A stretch of 64,000 nucleotides of DNA from Myxococcota bacterium (lineage in GTDB: Bacteria > Myxococcota_A > UBA796 > CAJQPC01), in NCBI GenBank assembly GCA_023150775.1, contig JAKLKE010000001.1, positions 1 through 64,000 of the forward strand, read 5' to 3'. A program made the translations under genes and the position numbers. The notes beneath the pieces were generated by a model. That model did not search any database. It was not told where the DNA came from and worked only from the letters and a program-made list of their open reading frames with translations. Shown piece after piece: positions 45,858 through 54,644 of this stretch; within the stretch, counting starts at the first letter, position 1, and each line of letters begins with the position of its first letter.

Positions 45858-46765
45858 GCTTGGCGCACCTGCACGTTGCAGATCGCGCAGCGGGAGGGAT
45901 CGACGCGGCTCACCGAGGCCCGGGCGGCGTAGCAGCCGGTGTGGAAGCTCTTGCCGCAGGCGTACTGGCAGTCGGTGCGCACGTCTTGGGACACGCCGAG
46001 GCCGCAGATGCCACAGGGCACCATCTGCACGGCCTCCACCACCTGCTCTTGCACCTGGTTTCGCCGCTGGGGGAGCGGCTCGACCGCGCCCCACCACGCC
46101 AGCCAGCCCATGAGCACCCCCGCCAAGGCGGAGATGAGGCCGGGCATGGCCTCGGAGAAGAGCTGGGCCGGGTCGGCGCCCAAGAAGAGCACCGGGGCGA
46201 AGGCCAAGATGACGAGGAGCACCGTGAGCACGAGGCCCACGGCAGCGATGCGCGCCTGGCCGCCGTCGCCGGAGAACAGGTACCGCGCCAAGGAGCAGGT
46301 CAAGAGCCCCAAGCCGAGGCCGGGGATGATGATCACCGGCAGGGTGCGCTGCCAGGAGAGCGCGAGACCCCAGCCCACGGCGAAGAGCGTCACCATCGCC
46401 AAAGACGAGATCAAGGCCAAGGTGCCGCTGGCGGCGTAGCCTCGGGTCTCGGGGTAGTCCGGCGTCTGCTCCATCACCGGGGAGCCCGCCGGGGGCTCGG
46501 GCAGGAGGTGGATCAGCTCGCCGGGGACCACGCCCATGTCCGAGAGGCGCTCCTCTTCGGTCATCAGGCGGCCGCGGGCGCGCAGCCAGTACAGACGGCG
46601 TTTGCCGTCAGGCCAGAAGGCGTCAAGGCCGGCGTCGCGGGCGACGCGCTGGGTGAGGTCGCGGGCGGGCAGGTACGTCGGCAAGACGAGGTCCAGGGTG
46701 AACGACCTCATGTCGATCACCTGCACCCGCACTTGAACGGTCTGGACGTCGCTGCTTCGATCCAC
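45854..46765 (-). CDS. ubiquitin-like (YukD/EsaB-like) N-terminus, four TM segments, C-terminal RING-like zinc finger
   Basis: [38 protein letters not shown]...[24 protein letters not shown]-terminus [46 protein letters not shown] has eight Cys/His ligand candidates. Confidence 0.7.
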   Translation of the reverse strand: MDRSSDVQTVQVRVQVIDMRSFTLDLVLPTYLPARDLTQRVARDAGLDAFWPDGKRRLYWLRARGRLMTEEERLSDMGVVPGELIHLLPEPPAGSPVMEQTPDYPETRGYAASGTLALISSLAMVTLFAVGWGLALSWQRTLPVIIIPGLGLGLLTCSLARYLFSGDGGQARIAAVGLVLTVLLVILAFAPVLFLGADPAQLFSEAMPGLISALAGVLMGWLAWWGAVEPLPQRRNQVQEQVVEAVQMVPCGICGLGVSQDVRTDCQYACGKSFHTGCYAARASVSRVDPSRCAICNVQVRQA

Positions 46766-46789
46766 GGCCTCGCTCCAGGGACTTCAGCG

Positions 46790-47734
46790 TCAGCGCTGGG
46801 CCTCGACGGTGCGCTCCAGCTCTTCGCTGATCTTCGTGAGGGGCTGCAAGAGGCGCTCGAACTTGTCGAACCACTTGAGCCACACCTCGTCGGACTGCTC
46901 CGAGCCGGGGAGCTCGGCGTGAACGCGGCGGACGTACTGGGCGAAGCTGGAGATGCGCTCCGTGGTGCGCGGCAGCCCGTTGTAGTAGTCATGCGCGTAG
47001 CTGATGAGGGTGCCCGCGGTGCGGTAGAGCACACGGTCGGTCGTGCCCTCCTCGATGAGCAAAAACTCCGACGAGATGAGCGCTGAGGAGAAGCTCAGCA
47101 CGCCCATGTCGAGCTCTTGCACGAGCGCGGTGCGGAAGAGGTTCTGCATCACCTTGCGGGAGAGGCGGATGAACTCGACCACACGCGGCTTGAGGTAAGA
47201 CTCGGCCGCCCGGGACTGGCGACCGGCGCGGGGCACGGGCAGGAGCACCTGCACCATGCGGCCCAGACGCACGTTGATGCGGCACAAGGCCACGGCGTCG
47301 GCGTGGTCCTCTTCGACGGGGTGCAGGCGCGGCGCGCAGAACTCGCGCACCCGGGCCTCACGCTCCTCGTTCGTGTCAAACACCGTGCGCAGCTCCGCGT
47401 CGTCGAGGGTCTCGACGTGGAACAGCCAGAACATGTACTCGCCGTCCTGCTTCGGGACCTCCAGGGGCACCGCCGCCGCCTCAGCGAGGAGCACGCCCTG
47501 GCCGATGCGGGTGATGCCGAAGCCGGCCTGGATGATGGCGACGTACCGTTCACCCCGCTGCTCCAGCTCGACCTGGAGGCCCTGCACGATGCCGTGGCCG
47601 TGAAGGTAGAGGTGGTGCCGGTGCATGTTGCGCCGATGGTAGAGCTGCTCGTCGAGCAGGTCCTTCGACGTCAGGCACAGGCCCTCAAAGGGGTTGAGAC
47701 GGCGGAGCTGGTTGTCGTTGGGGTTGCTGGCCAT
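46790..47734 (-). CDS. contractile-injection-system-associated protein of unknown function
   Basis: LNPFEGLCLTSKDLLDEQLYHRRNMHRHHLYLHGHGIVQGLQVELE; in the CIS gene run. Confidence 0.6.
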   Translation of the reverse strand: MASNPNDNQLRRLNPFEGLCLTSKDLLDEQLYHRRNMHRHHLYLHGHGIVQGLQVELEQRGERYVAIIQAGFGITRIGQGVLLAEAAAVPLEVPKQDGEYMFWLFHVETLDDAELRTVFDTNEEREARVREFCAPRLHPVEEDHADAVALCRINVRLGRMVQVLLPVPRAGRQSRAAESYLKPRVVEFIRLSRKVMQNLFRTALVQELDMGVLSFSSALISSEFLLIEEGTTDRVLYRTAGTLISYAHDYYNGLPRTTERISSFAQYVRRVHAELPGSEQSDEVWLKWFDKFERLLQPLTKISEELERTVEAQR

Positions 47735-47773
47735 CGCGGGTGCTCAGGGGTTTGGAGTCATAAAGGAGACCGC

Positions 47774-48973
47774 TCAGCTCTTCGGGGCCTTCGGGGCCTT
47801 GGCGGGCTTGGCGGGCTTCGTAGGCTTCGCGGCGGGGGTCGCGGCGGCGACGGCGCCTGGGGCCGGGGTCGGCTTCCCGTCGTCGTCAAAACGAACGGTG
47901 AAGGTGACGTGGGCGGGCTTCTCGGCGGTGACGATCTGGGTGAGGCGGCGGAGCACCTGGGGCGCGCGCTCGGAGAAGCGCCGGGCGAAACGATCCCGGG
48001 GCTCAAGCACCAGCGCGAAGAAGTTGGTGCCCTCACGCTTCACGTCGTAGAGGTAATGCGCCGGGGGCTCGCCGCGGATGTACCGCTCAGCCGGGGTGCG
48101 GCCCCCGGCCAAGGTGGCGCCACCGAGCACAAAACCTTGGGGCTTCTCGCGGGGGCTCACGCTGACCGGCGCGGCGGTGAGCACACGGATGATCTCCTCC
48201 ATGCCGGCCTTGGTGCCCCGGGTGCGGTACAGGCGGATCGCCCGGCGCACGAGCTCACGCTGCTGGTGCAGCGGCAGAGACTCATCCAGGGTGAAGCCGA
48301 CCCACGAGGCGATCCAGGACAAAAACTTGGGATCGCAGGTGAGCGGGTCGATGAGCGAGGGGATCTGCTCGATCCGATCGACCACAGACGTCATCAGGTG
48401 CTGGTAGATGAACAGGAAGCGGCGCAGGGCGTCGGTGTCGGTGCCGCGCACCTCCCGGGCCGTGCTCTCGTTGCGCACGCCGTAGCGGCGCATCTCGGCG
48501 CTGTCGGCGTGAATCACCTCACGCTGCTCCACGGGCATGGCGCCTTGGTAACAGCCGGGCAAAAACCGCAGATAACCGCGCACGGGGACGTGCAGGACGA
48601 CGTCGTCGCGGGGGTCGAGGGAGACCGGCGGGCGGCCGTCGGTGGTGATGAGCTCGGCGCGCACCTCGACCATGTCGTCGGGCACAAAGAAGCTCGCCGG
48701 GCTGCCGTCGGGCAAGGTGCGGATGGCGCGCACGAGGATCGGGTCGCCCCCGGCGGCGGGGTTCACCTGCACGGCGCGGATGTGACCGACCTTCTCCCCG
48801 CGCCGGGCCTCCACAAGGTGCAGGCTCACGCGGTTGGAGATGTTGCGGGAGAGGTAGGTGCGCGCGGCGCGCACCGGGTACTGCACCTCGACCACGGTGC
48901 GAAGGTGGGCGAAGTCGTCGGGGACGGCCATGTAGGACGCGCCCGCGGGGATCGGAAGCTGAGGCGTGCTCAC
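47774..48973 (-). CDS. phage tail protein I-like baseplate component (Afp12-like position)
   Basis: LRRFLFIYQHLMTSVVDRIEQIPSLIDPLTCDPKFLSWIASWVGFTLDESLPLHQQRELVRRAIRLYRTRGTKAGMEEII; overlaps the baseplate J gene by 4 nt. Confidence 0.88.
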   Translation of the reverse strand: MSTPQLPIPAGASYMAVPDDFAHLRTVVEVQYPVRAARTYLSRNISNRVSLHLVEARRGEKVGHIRAVQVNPAAGGDPILVRAIRTLPDGSPASFFVPDDMVEVRAELITTDGRPPVSLDPRDDVVLHVPVRGYLRFLPGCYQGAMPVEQREVIHADSAEMRRYGVRNESTAREVRGTDTDALRRFLFIYQHLMTSVVDRIEQIPSLIDPLTCDPKFLSWIASWVGFTLDESLPLHQQRELVRRAIRLYRTRGTKAGMEEIIRVLTAAPVSVSPREKPQGFVLGGATLAGGRTPAERYIRGEPPAHYLYDVKREGTNFFALVLEPRDRFARRFSERAPQVLRRLTQIVTAEKPAHVTFTVRFDDDGKPTPAPGAVAAATPAAKPTKPAKPAKAPKAPKS

Positions 48974-51900
48974 TCGTCAGCCTCCTCGGTGCGGATACGC
49001 ACGCGGCGGATCTCGAAGAGGTCGTGCCGGTCGAGCACCAGCTCCTTGAGGCCCTCGCCCTCCTCCCAGCCGGGGGGGCCCTTCGCCCGCTCGCCCTGCA
49101 TGTCGAAGATCTGCACGTCCACGACGTGGCGGACCTCAGGGATGTCGGAGACGAGGCGGCCGAAGTCTTGGGCGTAGAGCGTGCCTTGGAAAGGCCAGCC
49201 CGAGCCGTCGAGACCGCCGATGTAGGGGTCTAAGAAACGCATCACCCAGCGCTGGGCGGCCTCCCGCACGACGAGCTGGTTGGCGTTGGGCCGCAGCCGC
49301 GCCGTGACCGCGATGTCGATGGGCAAGAAGGTGGCGAGGCGCACCTTGGGCTCGACGTTGATCAGGCAACGGCGGCCGAGGTACGACTGCACATGGTCCC
49401 GCAGACCGGCGGAGAGGAAGGGGTCGGGCACCCGCTCGCCTTCGCGGCGCTGGGGCAAGATCACCACCTCGACGGTGCCGTCTTTGCCCATGTTCCCGGG
49501 GCAAGCCGCCCGGGCGACCTCACCCGAGGCCTCCTTGGCGATGATCTCGAAGTCTTGGCGGGTGACCGCGCGGTCGCGGGAGGTGAGCAGGCTCGGCGCG
49601 CGGCGGATGATCTCTTCGATCGTCTCCGCGTCTCGGCCGCCCACGGCGGGCAAGAGGTTGGTGACCCGCACGAGGTCCGAGGCGGCCTCGCTCACGGTGA
49701 TCTCGCCGACGCCGACGTTGCCGCGCAGGCCCGGGACCGTGTGGTAACGCTCGACGAGCACGTTGTTGGTGCCGACGGGCAACATCTTGCCGCGGATGCC
49801 GTTGCCGAAGGTCAAGGTGCCATCGACGGGGTCCACGACGAAGCTGGTGTCGTCTTTGCCCGCGGTGAGGAAGTTGCCCTCCCGCAAGAGCGTCCAGCGC
49901 TCTTTGACGCCAGCGGCGTTCTCGACGACCAGGGCGATGTCGTTGAACAGCTCCGGGCGCGGGAAGACGGCCTTGTCGTTCTCGCGGGGGTGCAAGAAGA
50001 TCGGCGGGCGCAGAAGCTCAACGGCCTGGTTCGGCACGCCGAGGCCCGAGAAGCGCTCGTTGGTGACCGCGTGCAGGTTCACGGCCTCGACGGTGTTGAG
50101 CATGAGGTGGGTGACCGGCGGCAACGTCGGCAGCGTGTCGGTCTTGGAGCCCGTGGGCATCCCGAAACGACCCCGCAGCCAGAAGCCGTCCGGCGGGATC
50201 TCCGGCACCTCGGGGAAGGCGAACTCCAGCTCACCGGTGCGGGTGAGGTCGTACACCTTCACCCCGGCCGTGGCCGGGTCTCCGCTCGAGAGCAGACGCC
50301 GCCAGCCCGTGCGCTGGCCGGGCTTGGCCTCCAGAAGCTCCCAGTCCACCCGCACGCCCTCGGGCAGAAACGCCTCGCCGCGACAGCGGAAGTGGATGGC
50401 GTGACGCCGACCCCGGGGCAGGGGCCGATCGAGCTGGATGTACAGCGCGAGGTTGTCGTCGTCGAGGTCGATGAACGGGAAGTAGGGGTAGCTCTCGTAC
50501 AGACGACCGGCGGCGCGGGTCAAGCAGCGCGTGAGGCGGCGGTTGTGCTCGCGGTGATCGAGCTGGGCCATGCGTGGGCTGGGCATGGGCTGGTCGTAGG
50601 TGCCGTCGCCAAGCGTCTTGTCTACGCCCAGGCGGATGCCGTAGATGCGCGGGATGATCGGGTGGGGCTGCTTCTTGTCGTCTTGGCCCATCAGGTTGGC
50701 CTTGATGAGCTCAAACCGCAGCAGGTAGTCGTTCACCGGCTCGGGCACCGGCGTGCCGTTCATCTCGAAGCCGATCTCGATCTCCAGGAGGATCGGCGCC
50801 TGGCGGCGGTTCTCGAAGAGGTCCGAGCCCACCCACCACTTGCGGCCCAAGGTGGGCGGCAAGATCGACGCCATCTGGAACGGCGACCAGGGCGACTCGT
50901 CGTTGAGCATGCGCTCGACGCGGCGGGGGTCGTCGCCCATGAACATGTCGAGCTCGACGGGCTTCTGCCACGAGAGGTCGAGCTCAAGCTCGGGCACGAA
51001 GCCCCGGACGTGCACCGTCTCCACACGCTCGGCGCGCAGGTTGAAGCCGTCGGTGGCCATGTCGGTGAGCGGCCCGGTGAGCAGCACCTCGGTGCCGATC
51101 ATGCGCACACGCTCCCGGGGCACCTCCTCCCAGGTCTCGCCGCGCCGGTAATACCAGCGGTAACGCGGGAGGTACTGGGTGCGGCCCGCGGGCAGGCTGC
51201 GGTCGACCATCGCGAAGCGCAGCGTCCAGCCGCCGCGAATGGGCGGCAGGTCTTGGAGCAGAAACTCCAGGTTACGCCCGGCGTTTCGCACGTCCCAGTT
51301 GTTGACCGCGCGCTTCTCACCGCCACGGTCGTCTTGCCAGGAGATCTCCAGATCTTCTTTCATGCGGCTGGCGAGCCAACGCTCGTAGTCGAGCTGGCCA
51401 CGCACCCACCACTGCTGGCTGCGCACGCTCTCGGGCAACAAGAAGCTCAGCTCACCGACGCCGAAGCGATCGAGGGGCACGATGCCGGGCAAGGCCGAGA
51501 CGATGTTCTGCTCGGGCATCCCGAGGGACTCTTCGGCCTCCAGATCCGTCTGGACGGGCTTCCAGCCTTCAGCCGTGGGGTACTCCCAGCGGAAGAAGGA
51601 CACAACGGAGAGGCCGTCCGCCGAGGTGCCGCCGCGACGCATCCGGAAGCGGCCGAGCTTACGCCCGCTCTCGGGGTCGATGTTCATCAGGCGGAAGTCG
51701 TCGTGGCCGACGTAGAGGAACTGGTGCGGGGTGTAGGCGTCGGAGCCCGCGACCTCGGGGTCGAGCTCAAAGAGCGACACACCCCGACCGCCGGCGAAGC
51801 TGAGCGCGTTCTTGTTGTTCGCCAACAGCGTGTAGGGGATCTCCCGCACCGCGGGGCGCTGGCCGCCGCGCACGGCGATCACCCGGCTCACCGTCGAGGA

Positions 51901-52284
51901 GTGGACCGTGATGCCTTGGCTGAGCAGGTAGTCGAGCGCTGGGCGGTCTTCACGCTGGCGCGTCGAGACCTTGGTGAACGCCGGGATCTCGACCAAGGCG
52001 CCTTCAGCGCGCAGGTCGAAGGTGACCGGGGCCACAGACGGCCGCGCCGGGCGACGCTCCTCGCCGATGAAGTTCAAGAAGTGGATGTAGGTCTTGTCCG
52101 GCACACGGTTGAGCCGGTAGATCGTCATCTCCGTCATCCAGGCGAAGAGCTGGACGAGGGTCATGCCCGGATCGGCGTCGCCGAGGTTGGTCCACTCCGG
52201 GCAATACTGAGGGATCAAGGCCCGCGCCTCGCTGACGATGTTCTCGTAGCGCCGATCGTCGAGGTTGGGTGGCTTGATGGGCAT
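48970..52284 (-). CDS. baseplate J-like protein (Afp11-like)
   Basis: EWTNLGDADPGMTLVQLFAWMTEMTIYRLNRVPDKTYIHFLNFIG...GTLTFGNGIRGKMLPVGTNNVLVERYHTVPGLRGNVGVGEI...TRQDFEIIAKEASGEVARA. Confidence 0.92.
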   Translation of the reverse strand: MPIKPPNLDDRRYENIVSEARALIPQYCPEWTNLGDADPGMTLVQLFAWMTEMTIYRLNRVPDKTYIHFLNFIGEERRPARPSVAPVTFDLRAEGALVEIPAFTKVSTRQREDRPALDYLLSQGITVHSSTVSRVIAVRGGQRPAVREIPYTLLANNKNALSFAGGRGVSLFELDPEVAGSDAYTPHQFLYVGHDDFRLMNIDPESGRKLGRFRMRRGGTSADGLSVVSFFRWEYPTAEGWKPVQTDLEAEESLGMPEQNIVSALPGIVPLDRFGVGELSFLLPESVRSQQWWVRGQLDYERWLASRMKEDLEISWQDDRGGEKRAVNNWDVRNAGRNLEFLLQDLPPIRGGWTLRFAMVDRSLPAGRTQYLPRYRWYYRRGETWEEVPRERVRMIGTEVLLTGPLTDMATDGFNLRAERVETVHVRGFVPELELDLSWQKPVELDMFMGDDPRRVERMLNDESPWSPFQMASILPPTLGRKWWVGSDLFENRRQAPILLEIEIGFEMNGTPVPEPVNDYLLRFELIKANLMGQDDKKQPHPIIPRIYGIRLGVDKTLGDGTYDQPMPSPRMAQLDHREHNRRLTRCLTRAAGRLYESYPYFPFIDLDDDNLALYIQLDRPLPRGRRHAIHFRCRGEAFLPEGVRVDWELLEAKPGQRTGWRRLLSSGDPATAGVKVYDLTRTGELEFAFPEVPEIPPDGFWLRGRFGMPTGSKTDTLPTLPPVTHLMLNTVEAVNLHAVTNERFSGLGVPNQAVELLRPPIFLHPRENDKAVFPRPELFNDIALVVENAAGVKERWTLLREGNFLTAGKDDTSFVVDPVDGTLTFGNGIRGKMLPVGTNNVLVERYHTVPGLRGNVGVGEITVSEAASDLVRVTNLLPAVGGRDAETIEEIIRRAPSLLTSRDRAVTRQDFEIIAKEASGEVARAACPGNMGKDGTVEVVILPQRREGERVPDPFLSAGLRDHVQSYLGRRCLINVEPKVRLATFLPIDIAVTARLRPNANQLVVREAAQRWVMRFLDPYIGGLDGSGWPFQGTLYAQDFGRLVSDIPEVRHVVDVQIFDMQGERAKGPPGWEEGEGLKELVLDRHDLFEIRRVRIRTEEADE

Positions 52285-52290
52285 GAGGGG

Positions 52291-52731
52291 CTACCTGCTT
52301 CCGTTGGAGATGTTCGTAGAGACGGACTGGCGGCTGTTCGTCGCGTTGACGACGTAGTCCACCTGCACCCGCAGCGATCCGTTGCTCTCAGGGAAAGACT
52401 TCACGTCGATCACCTCAATCCGCGGCTCCCAGCGCGTGAGCGCCTCGGAGACGTGGTGAGCGACCAGGGTGGCGGTGCCCGCGGTGTTCGGCGCGAAGAG
52501 CAGCTCGTGAATGCGGCACCCGAACGACGGCATCATCTGCCGCTCACCGGGACGGGTGCTCAAGATGATGGAGATGCACTCGCGGATGTTGTGCTCATCA
52601 CTGCTGAGCGCAACCTGCCCGTTCGCCGAGTCAAACCCGAAAGGAAATGACCAGCCCTGCCCGAGCGTTCCTTTCCGAGGATTCATTGGACCTGCCGCTC
52701 CTGCTGCGTCGCGCGAGGACAACGTTCGCAC
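52291..52731 (-). CDS. gp25-like baseplate wedge protein (GPW/gp25)
   Basis: GQGWSFPFGFD...EHNIRECISIILSTRPGERQMMPSFGCRIHELLFAPNTAGTATLVAHHVSEALTRWEPRIEVIDV. Confidence 0.93.
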   Translation of the reverse strand: MRTLSSRDAAGAAGPMNPRKGTLGQGWSFPFGFDSANGQVALSSDEHNIRECISIILSTRPGERQMMPSFGCRIHELLFAPNTAGTATLVAHHVSEALTRWEPRIEVIDVKSFPESNGSLRVQVDYVVNATNSRQSVSTNISNGSR

Positions 52732-52898
52732 TGGAGCACTTTAGCCAAAATGAAGCGAGCGGGAAGGCCCTGTTGTGCCTGCCCGCTCGAATGCTGCCCT
52801 CTGGCCCGCTCTGAGCGCCCTGGACTGATCCCCCTGGGTCACTTTTGAGGCGGAGCGCGCGGCGCGCCGTCGATCAACAACGGCGCGGCGGCGCCTGC

Positions 52899-53939
52899 TC
52901 AGCCGCCTTTGTTCGTGGCGCAGAAGGAGAACTCCGTCGTGTAGCCGCTGCGGGCGCTGACGATGTGGCGGCTGGCGAGGATGTAGACCTCACCGTTCAC
53001 CCCAGGCTGCAGGCCCTCGATGGTGACGACCTTCCCGGCGCGCACGTCCTCGTTGCCTTGGATCGTCGCCGAGCCACGGCAGAAGCCGCGGGCGATGCGG
53101 TTGATCTCAGCGATGGCCATCGCCTTGGCCTGGGCCTGGGAGGACACGGGCACATCGGTGATGTAGGCCGTGGAGTCCCCAAACTGACCCGCGAGGTTGG
53201 CGCCGAGCTCGCCGCCGCCGATCTGGGTGATGTCACCCGTGCCGGCCTCGCCGATGATCGTCTCCTTCTTCATGATGTCCCAGCCGCGCACGATCACCTT
53301 CTGCACCATGTCTTGGGTGTTGAAGGAGACCTTGAGCGAGCGCAGGTTGTCGCCCATCTTCAAGGTGAAGACCGAGCCGGAGAAGGTGGCCTTCTTGAAC
53401 GCCAGCTTCCCGTCTTCCATACGCAACAGGTAGTTGTTGCGCGCGGCGAGCCGCTTGAGGAAGGCGATGTTCGACTCGTTGCGCTGAAGGATGTAGGGGT
53501 GCGTCTCTTCCGTCGCCTCGATGGAGCCGATGGGCAGGCCCTTCTCGCCAGCGACCTTAGAGACGACGTCCGAGTCCTTCATGTCCTCGAAGAAGCGGGT
53601 CTCACGACCACGCCCGAGGATGTGCATCTTGTCCATCGCGCGGATGTTGATGCTGGAGATGCCCTCGACCTGGTAACCAGGCTCGGTGGAGATGGTCTGC
53701 CCGACGAAGATCGGCTTGGTCTTTTTGCCGACCTTCACCGTCACGTCTTGACCCTCCTTAAAGCCGCTCCACTTGGGCTGACCCGAGGTGCCGCCCATCC
53801 GTAAGGAGAACATGTCGAGCATATCGACATGGTCCTCGACGGACAGCATCTCGACACCGTCGCCTTCAACCTGGGTGATCTGTGTACCACCCAGGTCGAT
53901 CTCAAACCCGGCCGCGCCGGACCTGGTTGAACCGCTCAT
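52899..53939 (-). CDS. phage late control D / VgrG-like spike hub protein
   Basis: GQDVTVKVGKKTKPIFVGQTISTEPGYQVEGISSINIRAMDKMHILGRGRETRFFEDMKDSDVVSKVAGEKGLPIGSIEATEETHPYILQRNESNIAFLKRLAARNNYLLRMEDGKLAF. Confidence 0.9.
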   Translation of the reverse strand: MSGSTRSGAAGFEIDLGGTQITQVEGDGVEMLSVEDHVDMLDMFSLRMGGTSGQPKWSGFKEGQDVTVKVGKKTKPIFVGQTISTEPGYQVEGISSINIRAMDKMHILGRGRETRFFEDMKDSDVVSKVAGEKGLPIGSIEATEETHPYILQRNESNIAFLKRLAARNNYLLRMEDGKLAFKKATFSGSVFTLKMGDNLRSLKVSFNTQDMVQKVIVRGWDIMKKETIIGEAGTGDITQIGGGELGANLAGQFGDSTAYITDVPVSSQAQAKAMAIAEINRIARGFCRGSATIQGNEDVRAGKVVTIEGLQPGVNGEVYILASRHIVSARSGYTTEFSFCATNKGG

Positions 53940-53966
53940 GTTGCACCGTCCTTCGACGTCAGGGGT

Positions 53967-54644
53967 CTAGAAGCCGAAGCTGAAGGAGGCCCCGGCGCTG
54001 AAGCCGCCGATGCTCCCGCTGATGTTGAGGGTCATGCCCGCGGGCACGTCCATCGGATCAGAGATCGACGGGTTCGCGGCGAGGAGCGCCGCCGTCGAGA
54101 TGCCGTTCGCCGCGGCGATGGAGCTCGCCGTGCCGCCGGACGACGTCACCAGCTTGACCTTCGTGCCCGCGATGTGCGAGCCGCCGGAGCCGGCCTCGAA
54201 GTCTTTGACCTCGTATTCCTTGAGCTTCACCGTGCAGCGCGCGCGCACAGGGTTTCCGCCCTCGGAGAACATGAGGAAGGTCGTGTTCACCGACTCGACG
54301 ACACAGGTGACGTTGAAGCCACCCCAGGTGAACTTCACCTTGGGCGGGCGCTTCTTCTTGGTGTCGTTCTGATCGGGGATCAGCGGGTTGGTCAAGTACA
54401 GGAGCTTGTTGACCCACTTCGCGCGCACGTCCGAGTTGCCCTCGTTCGTGGTGTCAAAGTAGAGGTCCATCGTGACGACCAAGGGGCCGCCCTTCTGGAA
54501 CTCAAGGGGCGCCTTGCCCTGGCCTTGATCGTCGTGCTCCTTCCAGGAGACCGACTTGTCCGCCTTGAACTCTTTGGGGTTGTACTGCACCGTGAAGGTG
54601 CCGCCGCCCTCGAGATCCTGAAATGTAGCCTTACCACCAGACAT
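53967..54644 (-). CDS. LysM-like tube initiator protein (Afp7-like)
   Basis: FTVQYNPKEFKADKSVSWKEHDDQGQGKAPLEFQKGGPLVVTMDLYFDT...SSIAAANGISTAALLAANPSISDPMDVPAGMTLNI; start at cat 54642-54644. Confidence 0.9.
   Translation of the reverse strand: MSGGKATFQDLEGGGTFTVQYNPKEFKADKSVSWKEHDDQGQGKAPLEFQKGGPLVVTMDLYFDTTNEGNSDVRAKWVNKLLYLTNPLIPDQNDTKKKRPPKVKFTWGGFNVTCVVESVNTTFLMFSEGGNPVRARCTVKLKEYEVKDFEAGSGGSHIAGTKVKLVTSSGGTASSIAAANGISTAALLAANPSISDPMDVPAGMTLNISGSIGGFSAGASFSFGF

Noticed and set aside
47117-49177. 686-aa plus-strand ORF
   Set aside because: Antisense of tail protein I and neighbouring CIS genes; no recognisable domain.
49393-52650. 1085-aa plus-strand ORF opposite baseplate J
   Set aside because: Antisense shadow ORF in high-GC DNA; low-complexity His/Val/Gly/Asp translation; the minus strand is clearly a baseplate gene.
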